A DNA stretch of 64,000 nucleotides from Bacteroidales bacterium. Its GTDB lineage: Bacteria; Bacteroidota; Bacteroidia; Bacteroidales; Marinilabiliaceae. The notes under the pieces were generated by a model. The model had not been told where the DNA came from and did not search any database. It saw nothing but the letters and a program-made list of their open reading frames with translations. Position numbers and translations under genes: made by a program. Positions 1 through 9,682 of this stretch are shown in pieces. Positions within the stretch are counted from its first letter, which is position 1. Every line of letters starts with the position of its first letter. The stretch is from positions 124,001-188,000 of the forward strand of contig QKJP01000019.1 in NCBI GenBank assembly GCA_003249255.1. The letters run 5' to 3'.

Positions 1-2
1 TA

Positions 3-1721
3 CGATCCTTTTCAGCTAATGTGAATTACTCAACCAGTTCTTTTGATCAAAACAACATCAATAATTTATACAACGGCTCTACCTCTAATCTTTCTCGAAA
101 CACTAAAAGATCAAGTATTTCTTATAGTCGACGCTGGGCTGGATTGCCTATTAATTTCTCGAGTAGCTTCCTCCACTCACAAAACAGTAGAGACAGTACA
201 ATCGACTTAACTTTACCTGATTTTACCTTTACCATGAGTCGCATTTACCCCTTTAAGAATAAAAACAAAGTGGGTACAAAAGAAAACATCTTTGAAAAAA
301 TTAGTCTTCAATACACCGGTACTGCCAAAAATTACATTCATACTAAAGAACGCGATTTAAGTATAGGTACATCTAGCTTGCAAGAGGATTGGAAAAATGG
401 GGTTAAACACTCAATTCCGATAGACATGAATATCAAATTCTTAAGGTATTTCACCGTTACTCCTAATTTCAATTACACAGAACGCTGGTACTTTAAAAAG
501 GTTGAAAAAGATTATGACTATGAAGAAGGAAAAATAATAGACTCTAAAACATCTTATGGATTAAACAGAGTTTATGACTATTCAATGGGAGCAGGAACCT
601 CCACCAAAATATACACTTACTTTAGACCATGGCGTAAATTATTTGGTGATAAAGTTAATGCTATAAGGCATGTTGCTACACCAAGTGTAGGTTTTAATTA
701 CAGTCCGGATTTTTCACAAAACAAATTCGGATTCTATGACGAGATAGAATACTACGATGAAAAATCAGAGGAAATAAAAACTCATAAATATTCATTCTAC
801 GATGATGGAATTTATGGAAAACCGGGTAGTAGTACTGTTGGTTCTCTTAACTTTTCTTTAGGTAACACGCTCGATATGAAAGTTAAAAGCGACAGAGATA
901 CAACTGGTTTTAAAAAGATAAAAATTCTTGATCGCCTAAATTTTGGTTCAGGCTATAATTTTTTAGCGGATTCGTTGAATCTGAGTAAAATTAGCATGAA
1001 TGGATCAACAAAACTATTTGGAACGAATATTAATTTTGGTGCTAATTTTGATCCATACGCGTTGGATACAACAAAAACAGGACAACCCATAACGGTGAAT
1101 AAATACATGCTGAATGAGCATAAAAAAATTGCCCGCTTAACGGATGCCAATCTAAGTTTTTCCCTTCGATTTGATTCTAAAAAATTCAAACGGAAAAAGG
1201 AAAAAGGTTCTAAAGATGAAGACTTAGAAGATGAAGCAATCGAAGATGAATTCAATAACTTGGAAGATCCTTTAAATCCAAATAAATTTGATCCTCAAAA
1301 AGAATTTGCTAACAATGAAACTGAAATTAAAAAAGACGATGAAGGTTACGCAAAATTCAGTATTCCCTGGAATATTAGTTTAAGTTATTCATTCAGATAT
1401 GTCAAAGACAAATTTAATCCTGTTAAAATGGATTATGATTTTAAAATGACTTCGAATGTGAATATAAACGGACGAATTTCAATTACTCCCAAATGGAATA
1501 TTAATTTTTCTTCAGGTTACAACTTCGATTTAAAAGAAATTGGACATACCAACATTGGAATAAGTCGTGATTTACACTGTTGGAGCATGAATTTTAACCT
1601 AGTACCGATAGGACGATACAAATCATACTTTTTTACGATACGTGTAAATTCAAGCATGCTACAAGACTTGAAGTGGGAACAGAGAAATCATCCAAGGGAC
1701 AATCCTGGATTCTATAACTAG
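3..1721 (+). CDS. lptD: LptD-like outer-membrane LPS assembly protein, 3' part (5' end outside window)
   Basis: This is the C-terminal part of a large outer-membrane beta-barrel. The frame is open to the left edge of the window (R-S-F-S-A-N before the GTG at 21), so the GTG is not a credible start and the gene begins upstream. The product is rich in alternating aromatic/polar strands and contains the stretch RHVATPSVGFNYSPDF, typical of Bacteroidota LptD homologues. A charged K/E/D-rich loop lies around residues 390-450 of the visible part. LptD with LptE inserts lipopolysaccharide into the outer leaflet. Another large Bacteroidota barrel is possible, but the length and motif favour LptD. Confidence 0.75.
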   Translation, partial: RSFSANVNYSTSSFDQNNINNLYNGSTSNLSRNTKRSSISYSRRWAGLPINFSSSFLHSQNSRDSTIDLTLPDFTFTMSRIYPFKNKNKVGTKENIFEKISLQYTGTAKNYIHTKERDLSIGTSSLQEDWKNGVKHSIPIDMNIKFLRYFTVTPNFNYTERWYFKKVEKDYDYEEGKIIDSKTSYGLNRVYDYSMGAGTSTKIYTYFRPWRKLFGDKVNAIRHVATPSVGFNYSPDFSQNKFGFYDEIEYYDEKSEEIKTHKYSFYDDGIYGKPGSSTVGSLNFSLGNTLDMKVKSDRDTTGFKKIKILDRLNFGSGYNFLADSLNLSKISMNGSTKLFGTNINFGANFDPYALDTTKTGQPITVNKYMLNEHKKIARLTDANLSFSLRFDSKKFKRKKEKGSKDEDLEDEAIEDEFNNLEDPLNPNKFDPQKEFANNETEIKKDDEGYAKFSIPWNISLSYSFRYVKDKFNPVKMDYDFKMTSNVNINGRISITPKWNINFSSGYNFDLKEIGHTNIGISRDLHCWSMNFNLVPIGRYKSYFFTIRVNSSMLQDLKWEQRNHPRDNPGFYN

Positions 1722-1781
1722 TCTTTAAACACAATACTCCATATTCTGTTATAGTATTAAACTCTTTTAAAACCATTATTG

Positions 1782-2159
1782 ATGAAGAAGATTATAGTAA
1801 CGCCCCACGCACCTGGAGCAATAGGACCGTACAGTCAAGCCGTTGAAACCAATGGTACACTATATATTTCGGGACAAATCCCCATCAATCCTGCAACAGG
1901 AAAAATCATTGAAGGTGGAATTACTGAACAAACCGAACAAGTCATGAAAAATATAGAAGCCATTTTAACAGAAGCTGGTTATACTTTTGCTGATGTAGTA
2001 AAATCGACTTGTTTATTAAGTGATATGGCCAACTTTAAAGCAATGAATGAAGTTTATGGCAAATGCTACCCGGAAAAAGCACCTGCACGAGCAGCATTTG
2101 CAGTAAAGGAGCTACCTCTGGGCGTATTAGTCGAAATTGAAACTATTGCTGTAAAATGA
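1782..2159 (+). CDS. ridA: RidA family reactive intermediate/imine deaminase
   Basis: RidA (YjgF/YER057c/UK114) hydrolyses reactive enamine/imine intermediates released by PLP enzymes such as threonine dehydratase. The 125-residue product has the usual family length. It shows the N-terminal IGPYSQA motif, SGQIP, the conserved arginine in APARAAF and the C-terminal VEIE segment that line the trimer active site. I chose the ATG at 1782; a TTG immediately before it adds only one residue. It follows the LptD-like gene by 60 bp on the same strand and ends at a strong hairpin. A cytosolic housekeeping role is well supported. Confidence 0.93.
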   Translation: MKKIIVTPHAPGAIGPYSQAVETNGTLYISGQIPINPATGKIIEGGITEQTEQVMKNIEAILTEAGYTFADVVKSTCLLSDMANFKAMNEVYGKCYPEKAPARAAFAVKELPLGVLVEIETIAVK

Positions 2160-2195
2160 TTCTGATTATTAGAAAACAGATATTAGACATTAAAA

Positions 2196-2222
2196 AAAGG
2201 CTGCTTTTTTAAAGCAGCCTTT
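2196..2222. terminator. Bidirectional hairpin terminator between convergent genes
   Basis: A perfect 12-bp stem (AAAGGCTGCTTT, 2196-2207, with its complement 2211-2222) and a 3-nt loop is flanked by A-rich sequence on the left and T-rich sequence on the right. It sits between ridA (+) and the GH50-like gene (-), so it can end both transcripts. Confidence 0.9.
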
Positions 2223-2234
2223 CTCTTTATGAAA

Positions 2235-4361
2235 TTAATGTGTATCTCGATACTCATACATATCATAACAGGTTTCTCGAACTTTTTGAATCAATTCTTC
2301 ATAAGGATAATCTACACCAGTTACAAAACCAACATTATAGTTTTCACCATCACCTCTACCGGTTACCGGTTGATCTAAATACTGAAACCAGTGGGCTCCT
2401 ACTATTTGTTCATTTCGCAAAGCCCCTTGAATATAATCCTGATATTTTTGACCTCGATCAGCTTGATTTTGAGCTGCCTTAACTCCGAGATGTGTCATTC
2501 CACGATCCAAAGCTCCAAAATGAAACTCCCCAATCATTATCGGGCAATCCACACCTTCCGGCATACGTACATTCTCTACGCTATATTCATACTTATTAAA
2601 ACTTACAATATCAAGATATTTAGCAGCTGCTTTTAATGTAATATCATTATTAGCCCAGGCAAACCGACAACCAAGATAATTCTGATTTGGAGCAACTTTC
2701 TTCAATTCCTCGTTAATGATTCGAAAATAGGTATCTGCAATTTTTTCATAAAAAGCAATCAGATCTTCTGAAGCTAATTCTTCATTGGGCTTATCAGTTC
2801 TTTCCAACATATCATCCCAGGAAGCGTAGTATGATTTCCATTTATTATTTAAAGCATCAATATCCGTATACTTAGCTTTTAAATCCTTTATAAATTCAAT
2901 TTTTGCAGGTTGTATGGAAGGACTTTCTAACGTTGCAACAGATAATGATCCTACTAAACCCCAAGACAATTCATTATCAATAAAATATCCTATACACCAG
3001 GGGTCGCCTGCTCCTGTTTTCTGAAATCCAACTGATCGTTTTACAATTTTTCTGAATTCAGGATCAAAAACATCATGAAATTTACCCCAATACCCTTTTG
3101 ACGCATCAATTTTAGGTGTATCCTGAATCCAAATCGAACCTACATAAGGTGTTTTTTGTTGTAAAGCTGCCCCAAAATCCGACATAAATCCAATGGTATT
3201 CATACCCCAACTTCGGATACGTTTATGTGCTTTTTCCCGGAACTTATCTAACCACTCTTTACCATACTTCTTATACAAGTTCAATTTATAAAAACTAAAA
3301 GCATCGTATGGAACTTTATCCTTGTAAAAACCATGTGAAGCCCAAGAGCTTTTCTCATAAAAGTATTTGTAGTAACCTTCTTTGGGGGGAAGTTTCTCAA
3401 AGTATTTTTCACGTGCCTGAACACCTGTATAACTATTTGATGTAACGCAGTTTAAACCTGCTGTCCAAAACAAATAACCGTCAGGATCAACCAGCCACCA
3501 TTTACCATGATATTTTTCGGTACGAAAAAAACCGGTAGCTTTTAACTGCGGACCTTTACTCCATCCTCCATATTGACTTCTATCCTGAGGACCTGGGTTT
3601 TTGGATAAGTCAGCCTGTTCCTTAGCTTCCAATTCAACTAACTCATCCAAAGAATGAACTTTATCCTTCCAATCACGATGCTTATACTGGCCAAATTCAT
3701 CTATAAAAGGAAAAAATCCTGTTGTATCTCGCATTTCTAATCGACCAATAGCTCTTACATTATCCACGGTAAAACAACTTGGAGAACTTGCATATCGTGT
3801 ACTGAATGTAAACTCATCAATAGCCGAAAGATCTGTTTTTATTTTACCCGGAATGCCTCTTAATCCCCGGATATCCAATTGAGGATCATGAGCCCATGGA
3901 GTCCAAGCCAAATCAACTGAAATGGTTTTCGATTCTCCAGGTTTTAAATCCACATAATCAGAACAAAACCATCGAATCAAATCATCAGGATCATTACCCA
4001 CAAATAATTCAACTTGAATACCTTTATCGCTGAGATTTGACACGTCTGCTTTGATCTGATAATAACCCGATAAATCGAAATAGTTTTTCTCTGTTCGTAA
4101 TAGCTTTACGCCAGGTTCTTTAATGGTAAAACCACTATTAACTTTCATTTTCTTCTGCCCATCAATGTCAATAATTTGATAAGTTCCATCTTGTACAGAT
4201 ACCTGCTTCTGATCAAACTCTCCTTGAAAATCAAAAAGCATCACTTCATTTGCAACATCTGCTTGGTGTGAACTACAAGAAATAAGCATAAATACGAAAC
4301 TCAACAAAGCATGTTGAACATTTAACTTTCTTAATAATTTCCTTTGTGAAAATATTTTCAT
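2235..4361 (-). CDS. GH50-type agarase-like lipoprotein glycoside hydrolase
   Basis: A 708-residue exported lipoprotein: signal segment about 15-28 and lipobox cysteine C29 (MLISC). An N-terminal beta-sandwich, carbohydrate-binding-like region (about 40-210) precedes a (beta/alpha)8 catalytic domain. DNELSWG (E464) matches the expected acid/base strand and GEFHFGALDRG (E612) the nucleophile strand of GH50 beta-agarases, which cleave beta-1,4 links in agar-type galactans. Substrate is inferred from the family only; some GH50 relatives may act on other beta-galactosides. It lies 37 bp downstream of a DUF6786-like lipoprotein gene on the same strand, probably one transcript, with a sulfatase and a GH63 enzyme nearby. 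Confidence 0.72.
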   Translation of the reverse strand: MKIFSQRKLLRKLNVQHALLSFVFMLISCSSHQADVANEVMLFDFQGEFDQKQVSVQDGTYQIIDIDGQKKMKVNSGFTIKEPGVKLLRTEKNYFDLSGYYQIKADVSNLSDKGIQVELFVGNDPDDLIRWFCSDYVDLKPGESKTISVDLAWTPWAHDPQLDIRGLRGIPGKIKTDLSAIDEFTFSTRYASSPSCFTVDNVRAIGRLEMRDTTGFFPFIDEFGQYKHRDWKDKVHSLDELVELEAKEQADLSKNPGPQDRSQYGGWSKGPQLKATGFFRTEKYHGKWWLVDPDGYLFWTAGLNCVTSNSYTGVQAREKYFEKLPPKEGYYKYFYEKSSWASHGFYKDKVPYDAFSFYKLNLYKKYGKEWLDKFREKAHKRIRSWGMNTIGFMSDFGAALQQKTPYVGSIWIQDTPKIDASKGYWGKFHDVFDPEFRKIVKRSVGFQKTGAGDPWCIGYFIDNELSWGLVGSLSVATLESPSIQPAKIEFIKDLKAKYTDIDALNNKWKSYYASWDDMLERTDKPNEELASEDLIAFYEKIADTYFRIINEELKKVAPNQNYLGCRFAWANNDITLKAAAKYLDIVSFNKYEYSVENVRMPEGVDCPIMIGEFHFGALDRGMTHLGVKAAQNQADRGQKYQDYIQGALRNEQIVGAHWFQYLDQPVTGRGDGENYNVGFVTGVDYPYEELIQKVRETCYDMYEYRDTH

Positions 4362-4398
4362 AAGCTTGGTAAAAAATAAAGTAAATAATGATTCAATA

Positions 4399-5577
4399 TT
4401 AAGGTAAAGCTAGTTTTATTTCCATAAGACTAAGTCCTAATAATTGTGTGCTTAAGCTATCCAAATACGCTTCTTCTCCTTCAAACAAGTAAATTGAATG
4501 CTCATGCTCTAAACTTTCTCCAGGAGCCAACTCACTCACACCCGAGGATGTTTCTAATTCGAACATTGGCCCATAAACAATTCCATCTTCATCCACTCCA
4601 CCATTAAAAACATTTATAGCATCCCCGATATAGGGCGCATTTTGTTCTCCCCATAAAGAATTTACATATGATAATGAGTCAGATAAAGAATAGTGTACCA
4701 TAGTTAACAAACCTTTTTCCGGACAATAGCATCCGTACATTGATTTTGAAAACTCTTTTAAAATGCCAATTTTGCTCAAATAGCTTCCATCAACCTTGAA
4801 GAAAGCTGTATTATTCACAATACTCAAACGACTGTCATTTAGATTTGAAAGATAATCTGTTAATTCTTGAGTTGAATGCTTTAATGGAATGATAACCGTT
4901 GAATTTCGGGTAGGAATAAAACAGGACAATTCCCATAACGCAATTAATCCCTTTTCTTTCGTCCATAACTCCTGCCCGGCATTAGTCATTTTTGACATTG
5001 CAGAAAAAGAAATACAAGAAATTGAATCGGACAAATAAATAGCTAAATCCTTTTCTATATCAGCCTTACTGTTTAATTCAATTTGCCTTTCTACTGCAAT
5101 ATTAAACTCAAAATCCTGATAATTTTTAAAATATAAATTTGCTGCAAAACTAGCTTTAACAGAATCCTTACTGATCAACTGATACTCAGCCGTATCTAAT
5201 GCTGCGGGACGAAAAACATTATGTTTTGTTTGCTCTTCACCATTTTTAAAGCATAAACCATAATTCCCACCTTCCGGCCCAAACCACAATCGACTAGCAC
5301 CTCCTAAATTCGCGTATTTATTTTTATAATGACCGTTTTCAATAAGAGAATCATTGTACCACCCATGTACTTGACCACCATATCCATTTGCAGATGCCAC
5401 TAAAACTCTTCCTTGCAAATCTGCTGAAATGGCCAGCATAGAATTGCCACTTTGCAAGAGTATTAAATCTTCAACATTATTCAATTTAGACATTTCATAT
5501 CCAAATGTTCCTTTTTGGTAGGATGGTGTACATGCGACCAAAAGTATTATTATCCCTATAAATAAAAATTTATTCAT
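4399..5577 (-). CDS. DUF6786-like lipoprotein, possible sugar-binding/mutarotase-like fold
   Basis: A 392-residue lipoprotein with a short signal peptide and the lipobox LLVAC (C16). The segment MLAISADLQGRVLVASANG and the following WYNDSLI and FGPEGGNYG motifs resemble the DUF6786 family of Bacteroidota, often found beside glycoside hydrolases and thought to have a galactose-mutarotase-like beta-sandwich. I have no catalytic assignment. Being the first gene of a two-gene unit with the GH50-like enzyme suggests a role in the same polysaccharide pathway. Family placement is from memory of motifs and is less certain than the lipoprotein call. Confidence 0.6.
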   Translation of the reverse strand: MNKFLFIGIIILLVACTPSYQKGTFGYEMSKLNNVEDLILLQSGNSMLAISADLQGRVLVASANGYGGQVHGWYNDSLIENGHYKNKYANLGGASRLWFGPEGGNYGLCFKNGEEQTKHNVFRPAALDTAEYQLISKDSVKASFAANLYFKNYQDFEFNIAVERQIELNSKADIEKDLAIYLSDSISCISFSAMSKMTNAGQELWTKEKGLIALWELSCFIPTRNSTVIIPLKHSTQELTDYLSNLNDSRLSIVNNTAFFKVDGSYLSKIGILKEFSKSMYGCYCPEKGLLTMVHYSLSDSLSYVNSLWGEQNAPYIGDAINVFNGGVDEDGIVYGPMFELETSSGVSELAPGESLEHEHSIYLFEGEEAYLDSLSTQLLGLSLMEIKLALP

Positions 5578-5646
5578 CTTACATCATTTTGCCTTTTCAC
5601 AAAATACTAACAATTTACTCATTAATTAAGTCATTTAACAAAAAAC

Positions 5647-5678
5647 AACCCCAAATGATTTCAATCTCACCTGGGGTT
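5647..5678. repeat. Short inverted repeat AACCCC/GGGGTT
   Basis: AACCCC (5647-5652) and GGGGTT (5673-5678) face each other across 20 nt just downstream of the decayed remnant on the minus strand. The stem is short and the loop long, so terminator function is uncertain. Confidence 0.3.
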
Positions 5679-5699
5679 ACTATAAACATATCTTTATGC

Positions 5700-5940
5700 T
5701 TATTCTTTCTTCAATTCAAAACGAGTTAAATACATCCAACCCCCAATTCACACCATCAGTTGGAGAAGTATTCTCATTTTCCATATCTCTTCAAATACTC
5801 AAGATGTCAGACACACAAGAAGCTCTTCCATAAATTTGAAATTCACGCCATCTTCTGCATATTAAACTGATACTTTCTCTGAACCATCAGTTGATTGGAT
5901 ATGTCCTCTTTAGGCGCAAGATAACCTATATCGACAAACC
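5700..5940 (-). pseudogene. Probable decayed C-terminal coding remnant
   Basis: Read on the minus strand, this gap holds coding-like stretches broken by stops and frame changes. One frame gives FVDIGYLAPKEDISNQLMV; another gives EDGVNFKFMEELL; near the end DGVNWG and, one frame over, GWMYLTRFELKKE followed by a TAA at 5702-5700. The pieces read in the same direction and finish with a sensible stop, which suggests an inactivated gene rather than random sequence. I cannot name the family. The remaining parts of 5578-6139 show no gene. Confidence 0.35.
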
Positions 5941-6139
5941 CTTCGAACAGAACATAACAACTCAACTACAAGACAAATAAAATTATTGTTTTGATAAAAT
6001 ACTTTTTAAAGATACTGGTTTAAAAAACCTTTTTTCGCAGCAACTTTTTTCTGTCAACAATAGAAAGTACTGCTTTTAAAATGTAACAGATAGAAATTTG
6101 GCTGCACTAAACCACTTTCAACCACGATACAATACGGAA

Positions 6140-6610
6140 TCAGCAAGTTTGTTGAGGTAATACTTGCTCTATAACATCTGCAACCAAGCGATATACATGT
6201 ACCTTAATATTCACATCGATCATCCTAAAACCTTCAGCAGACAAATCATAAACTCGATAATCATGCCTCACAATTAGCTGCTTTACTTTTTCATACACTT
6301 GATTTTGGAATCCTAACTTAGCATCGATTGGCGGAATCTTTTCCATGTATCGACACATATTAATAAGCTCTTGACTCTTCCGGTACTGATTATAACAATT
6401 ATCTTTATCAATAACTGAATCTGTAAAGTTTAAAAACTCTTCCGCATAATATCCTAATTTCTCTTCCAACACTTCATTACCAATTAATACAGGATAAAAA
6501 TTAAAGCATACCTCAGACATTTCAGCGATAAACACTTTTTTAAAAGCATTTACCATCTTATCAATATTTTTAAAATTCTCCCAAACGTGTTCCATCCTTA
6601 CTTTCACCAT
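6140..6610 (-). CDS. Hypothetical protein, 156 residues
   Basis: I do not recognise this protein. It has no signal peptide or clear membrane segment and appears mostly alpha-helical and cytosolic, with six cysteines dispersed through it, including the last residue. The ATG at 6610 is used; an alternative ATG six codons on (MEHVWENF) is possible. It stands alone between a decayed remnant and the GH63 gene, all on the minus strand, with over 200 bp to either neighbour. Length and uninterrupted frame support a real gene; the function is unknown. Confidence 0.6.
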   Translation of the reverse strand: MVKVRMEHVWENFKNIDKMVNAFKKVFIAEMSEVCFNFYPVLIGNEVLEEKLGYYAEEFLNFTDSVIDKDNCYNQYRKSQELINMCRYMEKIPPIDAKLGFQNQVYEKVKQLIVRHDYRVYDLSAEGFRMIDVNIKVHVYRLVADVIEQVLPQQTC

Positions 6611-6782
6611 ATTAATTTACATTTAAATATCATTAAAATTATGATATGTGCGTTATGTAATATCGATGGATAAATCACAGAGTTAAATGTAAAGAAAATA
6701 TAACGTTCAGTTCATTATTCAATCGATACTGTAACAAATTAACAATTAAAGAAGAATTTTCAAAATGCTTTTCCAAAAAAAT

Positions 6783-6806
6783 AAGGCATATTAAAAAATA
6801 TGCCTT
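6783..6806 (-). terminator. Terminator of the GH63-type gene
   Basis: A 10-bp perfect stem (6783-6792 with 6797-6806) and AAAA loop lies just past the GH63 stop codon. On the minus strand it is followed by a seven-T tract (6776-6782), the form of an intrinsic terminator. Confidence 0.85.
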
Positions 6807-6815
6807 CGTTTATTA

Positions 6816-9482
6816 TTAGTGAGTTGTATCTGAATCCCAATGTGGTTTTATCATTAAGCGACTAAAATCTGTAGTCCTAAACATTACCATTAAATAAGCT
6901 ATCATACCGGTCCAACCCGTTTGATGACTGGCTCCTATACCTGCTCCATTGTCTCCATGGAAATATTCATAAAACAACAAATTATTCTCCCAATGAGGAT
7001 CTTCTTGAAACTCTTTATTCCAACCAAAAACAGGACGATAACCATCTTCATCTTTCAAAAATATTTTCTCTAAACGACGAACAATTTCCTGTGCCACTTG
7101 AATTAAGGTCATTTCATTGCCTGAACCGGTTGGACATTCAATTTTAAAATCATCTCCATAAAAAGCATATTGCTGGTAAAGTGCACGAATAATAACCGTA
7201 TTTGCAGGAAACCAAATTGGACCACGCCAGTTAGAGTTTCCGCCATACATATCATTATCTGATTCTCCGGGAACATATTTTACAGTATACTCCTGTCCTT
7301 CCCATTCAAACACATACGGATTTTCTTCATGATACTTGGATAAAGAGCGTATTCCAAAATCACTTAAAAACTCATCCTCATCTAACATGACTTTTAGAAT
7401 TGCTCTTAACTTTTCCTCATTCAAAACCCCTAAAAGACGCCTGCCATTCTTTCCAATCCTTTGTGGATCAGCAATATTCTTAGACAACCGTTTCGTACGA
7501 GTTACCATATATTGGTATTGACGATATAACGAAGGAATAAGTTTTACATGATCAGGCTCTAAAACTGTAGTTGCACACAATGGCAATAAGCCGACTAAAG
7601 ACCGTACCTTTAAACGAGTTGCTGAGCCATCCGGAAAACGTAAAACATCGTAGAAAAATTGATCCTCTTCATCCCACATCTCTTCATCAGACTCACCTAT
7701 TCTATCCATTGCTGAGGCAATCTCTAAAAAGTGATTATAATAATCCACCACTTTTACACTATATTCTTCATAACCTAAACGGACAAGCTCTAAGGATATT
7801 TCCAACATATTTTGAGCATATAAAGCCATCCAAGCATTACCATCAGCCTGTTCAATATAACCACCGGTTGGTAATTGGGCACCTCGATCAAAAACTCCTA
7901 TGTTATCTAATCCTAGAAAACCTCCATGAAAAGCATTGACAGCACGAGGATCCCGATGCTTGATCCACCATTGAAAATTCCGATTTAATCCTTCAAAGCA
8001 GGTCTTCAAGAATTCTTTATCTTTTTCACTAAACCGTTGCATATTGTTTTTATACAAGGTTATGACAGCAAAGGCATGAACCGGAGGATTTACATCATTA
8101 AAACTCCACTCATAGGCTGGAATCTGACCATTGGGATGCTGATAATTACTTTGTAAAAACAACATTAACTGATGACGAGCAAAACAAGGATCAACCAAAG
8201 TTAATGGTAAGGTATGAAAAGCTGAATCCCAAACTGCGTACCATGGATATTCCCATTTATCAGGCATACTTATAATATCACTGTTCTTTAAATGCTCCCA
8301 ATCGTTATTTCTCAAATGACGTCTGGGTCCACCCCGATATTCATCCAACCATTCAGAAACATCAAATTCATAATACTGTTTCGACCACAACATACCGGCC
8401 AATGCTTGACGAATCACTCTCTTTTCGTCATCAGTAACATCATCCGGATATAAATCTTCATAAAAAAGATCGGTTTCCATTTGACGCAACTCAAGCATAC
8501 TATCGAAATTATCAAAGGAAAATTTTTTCCGAGTCCCTTTCTTGAGGGTTAATTTAATTTCTACTTTTTCACCTGCAGGAATTACCAAATCATACTTTGC
8601 TCCGGCTTTAGTCCCTATTTGATCGGGATTAATTGCTTTTGCTTTTCCTTCTACAATATATTCATTGAATCCATCTTTAACATAAGGAGACTCATTTTCG
8701 GTTTGGTATAAGCGTTGGTTATTGGTTTCATTATTGGTGAAAATCCACTGTGGGGGCTTTTCTGCCGTTAGAATGTAATCCCCTAAAATATCGTGGTGTG
8801 CAATAATTGCATTTTCCTCTCCTAATCTAATATATGGTTCAGTTGTTTTATTATTCCACCAGGTATTTCTAAACCATAAAGTAGGTAATACTACAAGTTC
8901 TGCTTTTTTAGCACTTCTATTATGAACAGTAATATTTATAAATATATTATCGGAATATTTCTTTGCATATTCAACAAAGACATCCACATAATTACTTTGA
9001 TCAAATATTTTGGTATCCAACAATTCATATTCAAAATCATCAACAGAACGAGATGCATTTACATTAACAAGATCTAGATAAGGAAATTCTTTTAAGGGAT
9101 ACTTGTACAAATATTTCATGTACGAATGAGAAGGTGAAGAATCTAAGTAAAAATAATATTCCTTTACATCCTCCCCATGATTACCTTTAGGACTAGACAA
9201 TCCAAATAAGCGCTCCTTTAGAATAGGATCTTTCTTATTCCATAAGGAAAGTGCGAAACATAAAAATTGTTTATCATCACTAATACCGGCAATTCCATCT
9301 TCCCCATATCGATAGACGCGTGACCTTGCTTGATCATGAGAAAAAGAAATCCATGGATTAGGGTGTGATCCATCATCTTCTCTCACTGTTCCCCATTGCC
9401 TTTCACTTAAATAGGGACCCCATTTTTTCCACTTTGCATCTATGTCAAAACAGTCTTCAATTCGCTTTCCTTCTGTTGTCAT
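6816..9482 (-). CDS. GH63 / MGH1-type glucosidase
   Basis: An 888-residue protein without a signal peptide, so probably cytosolic. The opening region (WKKWGPYLSERQWGTVRED, HDQARSRVYRYGEDGIAG) and the C-terminal GASHQTGWTGM motif match bacterial GH63 relatives of mannosyl-oligosaccharide glucosidase and mannosylglycerate hydrolases, which have an N-terminal beta-sandwich and an (alpha/alpha)6 barrel with acidic catalytic residues. The middle WDSAFHTLPL and GGYIEQADGNAWM segments belong to the barrel. Likely substrates are alpha-glucosides or glucosyl/mannosyl-glycerate; the sequence alone does not decide. It is transcribed alone and ends at a strong terminator. Trehalose genes lie about 12 kb away, which hints at compatible-solute metabolism, but the link is weak. 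Confidence 0.8.
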   Translation of the reverse strand: MTTEGKRIEDCFDIDAKWKKWGPYLSERQWGTVREDDGSHPNPWISFSHDQARSRVYRYGEDGIAGISDDKQFLCFALSLWNKKDPILKERLFGLSSPKGNHGEDVKEYYFYLDSSPSHSYMKYLYKYPLKEFPYLDLVNVNASRSVDDFEYELLDTKIFDQSNYVDVFVEYAKKYSDNIFINITVHNRSAKKAELVVLPTLWFRNTWWNNKTTEPYIRLGEENAIIAHHDILGDYILTAEKPPQWIFTNNETNNQRLYQTENESPYVKDGFNEYIVEGKAKAINPDQIGTKAGAKYDLVIPAGEKVEIKLTLKKGTRKKFSFDNFDSMLELRQMETDLFYEDLYPDDVTDDEKRVIRQALAGMLWSKQYYEFDVSEWLDEYRGGPRRHLRNNDWEHLKNSDIISMPDKWEYPWYAVWDSAFHTLPLTLVDPCFARHQLMLFLQSNYQHPNGQIPAYEWSFNDVNPPVHAFAVITLYKNNMQRFSEKDKEFLKTCFEGLNRNFQWWIKHRDPRAVNAFHGGFLGLDNIGVFDRGAQLPTGGYIEQADGNAWMALYAQNMLEISLELVRLGYEEYSVKVVDYYNHFLEIASAMDRIGESDEEMWDEEDQFFYDVLRFPDGSATRLKVRSLVGLLPLCATTVLEPDHVKLIPSLYRQYQYMVTRTKRLSKNIADPQRIGKNGRRLLGVLNEEKLRAILKVMLDEDEFLSDFGIRSLSKYHEENPYVFEWEGQEYTVKYVPGESDNDMYGGNSNWRGPIWFPANTVIIRALYQQYAFYGDDFKIECPTGSGNEMTLIQVAQEIVRRLEKIFLKDEDGYRPVFGWNKEFQEDPHWENNLLFYEYFHGDNGAGIGASHQTGWTGMIAYLMVMFRTTDFSRLMIKPHWDSDTTH

Positions 9483-9627
9483 GGGCTAAATCAGCTTTTG
9501 TATTATTCTATTTTTTATACAATGTTTGGTAAAAACACATTTAAATTAGCGTTAAAATTAGAAATATGTTACTTGTTTTTCTCAAATTTAACGCATATTA
9601 AAACTTGCTATATAACATAAACCAAAA

Positions 9628-9655
9628 CAGGCATGTAATTTTCATTACACACCTG
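9628..9655 (-). terminator. Terminator hairpin after the sulfatase gene
   Basis: On the minus strand CAGG-TG-TGTAAT, a GAAA tetraloop, ATTACA-TG-CCTG and then TTTTGGTTT follow the sulfatase stop. The stem has one internal 2x2 mismatch. This is consistent with an intrinsic terminator. Confidence 0.7.
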
Positions 9656-9682
9656 CCTTATATTCATTATTTTAACCTTTAT

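Noticed and set aside
953-1255. A 100-codon minus-strand frame
   Set aside because: It is a shadow inside the LptD-like gene with no family match or start signal.
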